The notes under the pieces are model-generated. The model worked only from the letters and a program-made list of their open reading frames with translations. It made no database searches and was not told the DNA's origin. The position numbers were made by a program, and so were the translations under genes. From positions 2,640,501 through 2,704,500 of the forward strand of contig NZ_QRBB01000001.1 of assembly GCF_003363135.1 (NCBI RefSeq): a stretch of DNA of 64,000 nucleotides, read 5' to 3'. This DNA is from Alteriqipengyuania lutimaris. Lineage in GTDB: Bacteria > Pseudomonadota > Alphaproteobacteria > Sphingomonadales > Sphingomonadaceae. Shown in pieces: positions 60,212 through 64,000 of this stretch; positions within the stretch are counted from its first letter, which is position 1; the number at the start of each line of letters is the position of its first letter.

Positions 60212-63200
60212 ATGAACATTTCCCGCTTCTTCATCGATCGGCCGATCTTCGCCTGCGTCCTCGCGGTGCTGGTGACGCTGGTCGGCGCGATTTCCTACTT
60301 CTTCCTGCCGGTCAGCCAGTATCCCGACATCGTGCCGCCGACGGTGACCGTCACCGCGGTCTATCCCGGTGCCTCGGCCGAGACGGTGGCCGATACCGTC
60401 GCCAATCCGATCGAGCAGGAGATCAACGGCGTCGACGGTATGCTCTACCAGTCGAGCGAATCCACCGGCGACGGGCGGATGACGATCACCGTCACCTTCG
60501 CGCCTGGCACCGACCTCGACGAAGCGCAGGTGCTGGTCCAGAACCGCGTCGCAATCGCCGAGGCGCGGCTGCCCGAAGAGGTCCAGCGGCTCGGCATCGT
60601 CACCCGCAAGACCACGCCCGACTTCCTGATGGTGGTCAATCTGGTATCGCCCGACGGTTCGCTCGACCGCGAATATATCTCGAACTACGCACAGACGCGG
60701 ATCAAGGACCGTGTCGCCCGGCTCGAAGGGGTCGGCGACGTACAGATGTTCGGCCAGCGCGAGCTGGCGATGCGCGTGTGGATCGATCCGGGCCGTGCCG
60801 CCGCGCTAGGCCTGACGGGCAGCGATGTCGTGCGTGCGCTGAGGGCGCAGAACGTGCAGGTCGCCGCCGGCACGCTCGGCCAGCAGCCGAGCCCCGATTC
60901 CGCATTCCAGCTCAATGTCGAGACGCAGGGCCGCTTCACCAGCCCGGACCAGTTCGGCCAGGTGGTGATCCGCACCGACGAACAGGGCCGCCAGATCCAC
61001 GTCAGCGACGTGGCACGGGTCGAGATCGGCGCGGCGGACTACGCCACATCGGCCTACCTCAACGACACGGATTCGGTGATCCTGCCAGTGTTCCAGAAGC
61101 CCGGCTCCAACGCGCTCGCCGCGGCGGAAGGCGTCAAGGCGACGATGGACGAACTGGCGGCCGATTTCCCGCAGGGCCTCGAATACCGGATCGTCTACAA
61201 CCCGACCGAATTCATCGCCGAAAGCATCGACGCGGTGCTGCACACATTGCTCGAGGCGGTGGTGCTGGTGGTGCTGGTGATCATCGTCTTCCTGCAGAAG
61301 GCGCGCGCCTCGATCATTCCCGTGCTCGCGATCCCGATCTCGCTCGTCGGCACCTTCGCCGTGCTCGCGATGCTCGGCTATTCGCTCAACAACCTCTCGC
61401 TGTTCGGGCTGGTTCTCGCGATCGGGATCGTGGTCGACGACGCGATCGTGGTGGTCGAGAATGTCGAGCGCAATCTGGAGGCTGGCTACAGCCCGCTGGA
61501 AGCCGCGCGGCGATCGATGGACGAGGTCGGCAGCGCGCTGATCGCGATCGTGCTGGTACTGTGCGCGGTGTTCGTGCCCACGCTGTTCATGGGCGGCCTC
61601 TCGGGCGAGTTCTACAAGCAGTTTGCGGTCACGATTTCCGCGGCGACCATCATCTCGCTGTTCGTGTCGCTCACGCTGTCGCCCGCGCTGTCCGCGCTGC
61701 TTCTGCGGCCGCACGAGCACCTGCCCGAGGACGCGCCGCGCTGGCGCAAGGCGATCGAGCGGGCGGGCGACAGGTTCAACGCCGGGTTCGAGCGCTTCAG
61801 CGACAGCTATGCGCGCCTGACCGGGCGGCTGGTGGCGATGCCCCGGCGCATGATGCTCGCCTATGGCGTGCTGATCGGCCTCACCGGGTTCGCATTGGTT
61901 ATGACCCCCACCGGCTTCGTACCGCAGCAGGACCAGGGCTATTTCGTCTCGGTCATCCAGCTTCCCCCGGGCTCGTCCACGACCCGCACCGATGCGGTGA
62001 TGAAGAAGGTCGCCGAGCGTGTGCTGCCGATCGAGGGGATCACGGGCACGGTCATGCTGTCCGGCTTCGACGGGACGACGCAGACCCAGTCCGCCAGCTC
62101 GGCGGCCGCCTACTGGGTGCTCGACGATTTCCATCACCGTGAGGGCAACGGCCAGTCGATCGACGAACTGATCGCCAAGGCGCAGGCCGCCACCGCCGAC
62201 ATCAACGAAGCGCGCCTGATGATCGTCAAGCCGCCCGTCATCCAGGGGATCGGCTCCGCCGGCGGGTTCCGCATGATGCTGAAGGACGATTCCGGGCAGG
62301 GCTACCGCCAGATGCAGGAAGTGGCCAATGCCGTCATCGCGCAGGCCAACCAGCAGGAAGGGCTGGCCGGGGTCTATACCTTCTTCGACACCGGCACCCC
62401 GCGCGTGAAGACCGATATCGACCGCGAAAAGGCGCAGATGCTGAGCGTTTCGCCGAGCGACATCTTCGACACGCTGTCGGTCTATCTGGGCAGCGCCTTT
62501 ATCAACGACTTCAACCTGCTCGGGCGGACCTATCGCGTCACCGCGCAGGCGGATGCGAGCTATCGCGACGATGTCAGCGATATCGGCAATCTGTATGCCC
62601 GGTCCCGCAATGGAGCGATGGTGCCGCTGGGATCGGTTGCGACCGTGACCGACACAACCGGCCCGTACCGCGTCAGCCGCTACAACCTCGCGCCCGCAGT
62701 GGCCATCGACGGCGACACCGCCCCGACGAGTTCGACCGGGCAATCGCTGGTGACGATGGAGAAGGTCGCAGCCGAAACCGTACCGCAGGGCTATTCGACC
62801 GAATGGACCGGCATCGCCTTCCAGCAGGCCAGCACCGGCAACACTGCGATCTACGTCTTCGGGCTCGCGGTGCTGCTCGTCTTCCTCGTGCTGGCGGCGC
62901 AGTACGAAAGCCTGATCATGCCGCTGGCGATCATCCTGATCGTGCCGATGTGCCTGCTGGCGGCGATGATCGGGGTCAACCTGATGGGGATGGACAACAA
63001 TGTCCTCACCCAGATCGGGCTGGTCGTGCTGATCGCGCTGTCCGCCAAGAACGCGATCCTGATCGTGGAATTCGCCCGCCAGGGTGAGGCGCTGCACGGG
63101 CTGTCGCCCATCGATGCCGCGATCGAGGCGGCGCGGACCCGTCTGCGGCCGATCCTGATGACGAGCTTCGCCTTCATCCTCGGCTCGGTCCCGCTGGTGA

Positions 63201-63400
63201 TCGCGACCGGCGCGGGCGCGGAACTGCGCCAGGCGCTGGGCACGGCGGTGTGCTTCGGCATGCTTGGCGTGACCGGCTTCGGCCTGATCTTCACCCCCAC
63301 TTTCTACGTCGTTTGCCGCGCTCTGGGCGACCGGCTCGCATCGCTGCGCGGTCCCAGCCGCCGTAGCGAGGCGAGCCCGGCGATGCAGCCGGCCGAATAG
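60212..63400 (+). CDS. RND efflux pump, inner-membrane transporter
   Basis: 1062 residues, as for MexF/OqxB pumps. Begins NISRFFIDRPIFACVLAVLV; the proton-relay Asp pair lies in GIVVDDAIVVVENVER (Asp407-Asp408), and the symmetric second half includes SAKNAILIVEFARQGEAL. Two large periplasmic loops with the porter and docking domains are complete. Substrates cannot be read from the sequence. Confidence 0.95.
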   Translation: MNISRFFIDRPIFACVLAVLVTLVGAISYFFLPVSQYPDIVPPTVTVTAVYPGASAETVADTVANPIEQEINGVDGMLYQSSESTGDGRMTITVTFAPGTDLDEAQVLVQNRVAIAEARLPEEVQRLGIVTRKTTPDFLMVVNLVSPDGSLDREYISNYAQTRIKDRVARLEGVGDVQMFGQRELAMRVWIDPGRAAALGLTGSDVVRALRAQNVQVAAGTLGQQPSPDSAFQLNVETQGRFTSPDQFGQVVIRTDEQGRQIHVSDVARVEIGAADYATSAYLNDTDSVILPVFQKPGSNALAAAEGVKATMDELAADFPQGLEYRIVYNPTEFIAESIDAVLHTLLEAVVLVVLVIIVFLQKARASIIPVLAIPISLVGTFAVLAMLGYSLNNLSLFGLVLAIGIVVDDAIVVVENVERNLEAGYSPLEAARRSMDEVGSALIAIVLVLCAVFVPTLFMGGLSGEFYKQFAVTISAATIISLFVSLTLSPALSALLLRPHEHLPEDAPRWRKAIERAGDRFNAGFERFSDSYARLTGRLVAMPRRMMLAYGVLIGLTGFALVMTPTGFVPQQDQGYFVSVIQLPPGSSTTRTDAVMKKVAERVLPIEGITGTVMLSGFDGTTQTQSASSAAAYWVLDDFHHREGNGQSIDELIAKAQAATADINEARLMIVKPPVIQGIGSAGGFRMMLKDDSGQGYRQMQEVANAVIAQANQQEGLAGVYTFFDTGTPRVKTDIDREKAQMLSVSPSDIFDTLSVYLGSAFINDFNLLGRTYRVTAQADASYRDDVSDIGNLYARSRNGAMVPLGSVATVTDTTGPYRVSRYNLAPAVAIDGDTAPTSSTGQSLVTMEKVAAETVPQGYSTEWTGIAFQQASTGNTAIYVFGLAVLLVFLVLAAQYESLIMPLAIILIVPMCLLAAMIGVNLMGMDNNVLTQIGLVVLIALSAKNAILIVEFARQGEALHGLSPIDAAIEAARTRLRPILMTSFAFILGSVPLVIATGAGAELRQALGTAVCFGMLGVTGFGLIFTPTFYVVCRALGDRLASLRGPSRRSEASPAMQPAE

Positions 63401-63411
63401 GACGAACAGCC

Positions 63412-64000
63412 ATGCACATTCGCAACCTCACCCTCTCTGCCGTCTCCGCGCTGGCTCTCGCAGCCTGCGCGGCGGGGCCGGACCCTGTCGCCTCTACCCC
63501 CATCCGCGATGTGGAAACCGGCCCCTACCTTTCCGCCGAGGCCGACGTCGTCAGCCCCGCGCCGCTGCCGCAGGACTGGTGGCGCCTGTACGACGACCCC
63601 GTGCTCGACGGGCTGGTCGCCGATGCGCTCGCCGCCAATACCGATATTCGCCAGTCGGTCGCCCGGATCGACCGGGCGCGGGCGGCGCTGCGCGGCGCGC
63701 GATCGGATCGCTTGCCGCAAGTGGGGCTCGATGCGTCCGCCGGATATGGCCGCACACCCGAAGCGCAGACCTTGCCGGGGCAGGACCGCGACGGCGGCCA
63801 GTTCTCGATCGGCGCCGATATCGCCTACGAAGTCGACCTGTTCGGGCGGGTAAGCAGCGGTATCGCCGCCGCACGCGGCGATGTCGCCGCGGCGCGCGCC
63901 GATGCCGAAGCGGTCAGGGTGATGGTGGTGGCCGACACCACCCGCGCCTACGCCGACGCCGCGAGCGCGGCGGCGCGGTTGCGCGTGGCACGCTCGATCG
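63412..64000 (+). CDS. Outer-membrane efflux lipoprotein, NodT/OprM type (partial, cut by window edge)
   Basis: Open from the ATG at 63412 to the right edge, 196 codons. Lipobox LAAC in SALALAACAAGPDPVAS; then PQDWWRLYDDPVLDGLVADA, the typical N-terminus of RND outer-membrane channels, and helices with TDIRQSVARIDRARAALRGA. It completes the tripartite pump started at 58809. The start is 11 bases after the pump stop. Confidence 0.9.
   Translation, partial: MHIRNLTLSAVSALALAACAAGPDPVASTPIRDVETGPYLSAEADVVSPAPLPQDWWRLYDDPVLDGLVADALAANTDIRQSVARIDRARAALRGARSDRLPQVGLDASAGYGRTPEAQTLPGQDRDGGQFSIGADIAYEVDLFGRVSSGIAAARGDVAAARADAEAVRVMVVADTTRAYADAASAAARLRVARSI

Overview
This 64 kb window is GC-rich alphaproteobacterial chromosome. 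The family of every recognisable gene, the FlbD/FlbT flagellar regulators, the flgF-flgG-flgA-flgH order, the TonB receptors and the 275-residue flagellin together suggest a sphingomonad, most likely in the Erythrobacteraceae. That placement is inference from gene content; no rRNA or other species marker is present.

Region 1 (1-30963) is a flagellar cluster: a beta-propeller protein cut by the left edge, then fliG, fliH, fliF, fliN, a FlbD-type regulator, flhA, fliK, flgD, a candidate structured small RNA, a small unknown gene, flagellin, flgH, flgA, flgG, flgF, then fliL, fliM, a fliM-coupled membrane protein, a MotE-like gene, a FliL-like gene, a two-gene periplasmic unit, flgL, flgK, flgE, flbT, fliI, fliJ, a muramidase-like gene and a sigma-70-family factor. 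Seven intergenic regions carry an exact TATAAT, several with an inverted repeat near the -35 (CGGCA-N5-TGCCG type, like the Caulobacter ftr/FlbD box). The FlbD protein itself has lost its Walker B Asp-Glu and has GAFPGA instead of GAFTGA, so it looks unable to drive sigma-54 and may act on these sigma-70-type promoters. The small RNA candidate (11681-11858) has one of these promoters, a perfect 13-bp closing stem and C-rich anti-Shine-Dalgarno loops.

Region 2 (about 31000-31958) is decayed DNA: the C-terminal end of a carboxylesterase, a frameshifted citrate-synthase/citryl-CoA-lyase remnant, then an AT-rich stretch.

Region 3 (31959-40804) is a tight seven-gene plus-strand cluster that I do not recognise as a described system: a pore-loop channel with a degenerate selectivity filter, a DUF2254 membrane protein, a UPF0182 membrane protein, two tandem proteins made of one membrane helix fused to a PadR-like wing and C-terminal region, a 686-residue lipoprotein built of curlin-like repeats, and a small secreted protein.

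Region 4 (40893-44898) is an iron-uptake unit: a TonB siderophore receptor, a membrane protein and a PepSY reductase, with a possible Fur box.

Region 5 (45204-57843) looks like a peptide/D-glutamate utilisation locus in two minus-strand units: (a) TonB receptor, DgcN-like DUF1611 protein, YkvI-like transporter, serine hydrolase, M19 dipeptidase; (b) serine hydrolase, DgcA/dipeptide-epimerase-like enzyme, POT peptide transporter. Both units start from near-identical promoters (TTGACA with an AGGACA-N4-TGTCCT palindrome over the -10). A divergent XRE-cupin regulator next to unit (b) is the obvious candidate controller.

Region 6 (57986-64000) is a TetR repressor followed by an RND efflux operon (adaptor, pump, outer-membrane channel cut by the right edge). 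TetR-type palindromes lie at the regulator start codon and upstream of the adaptor.
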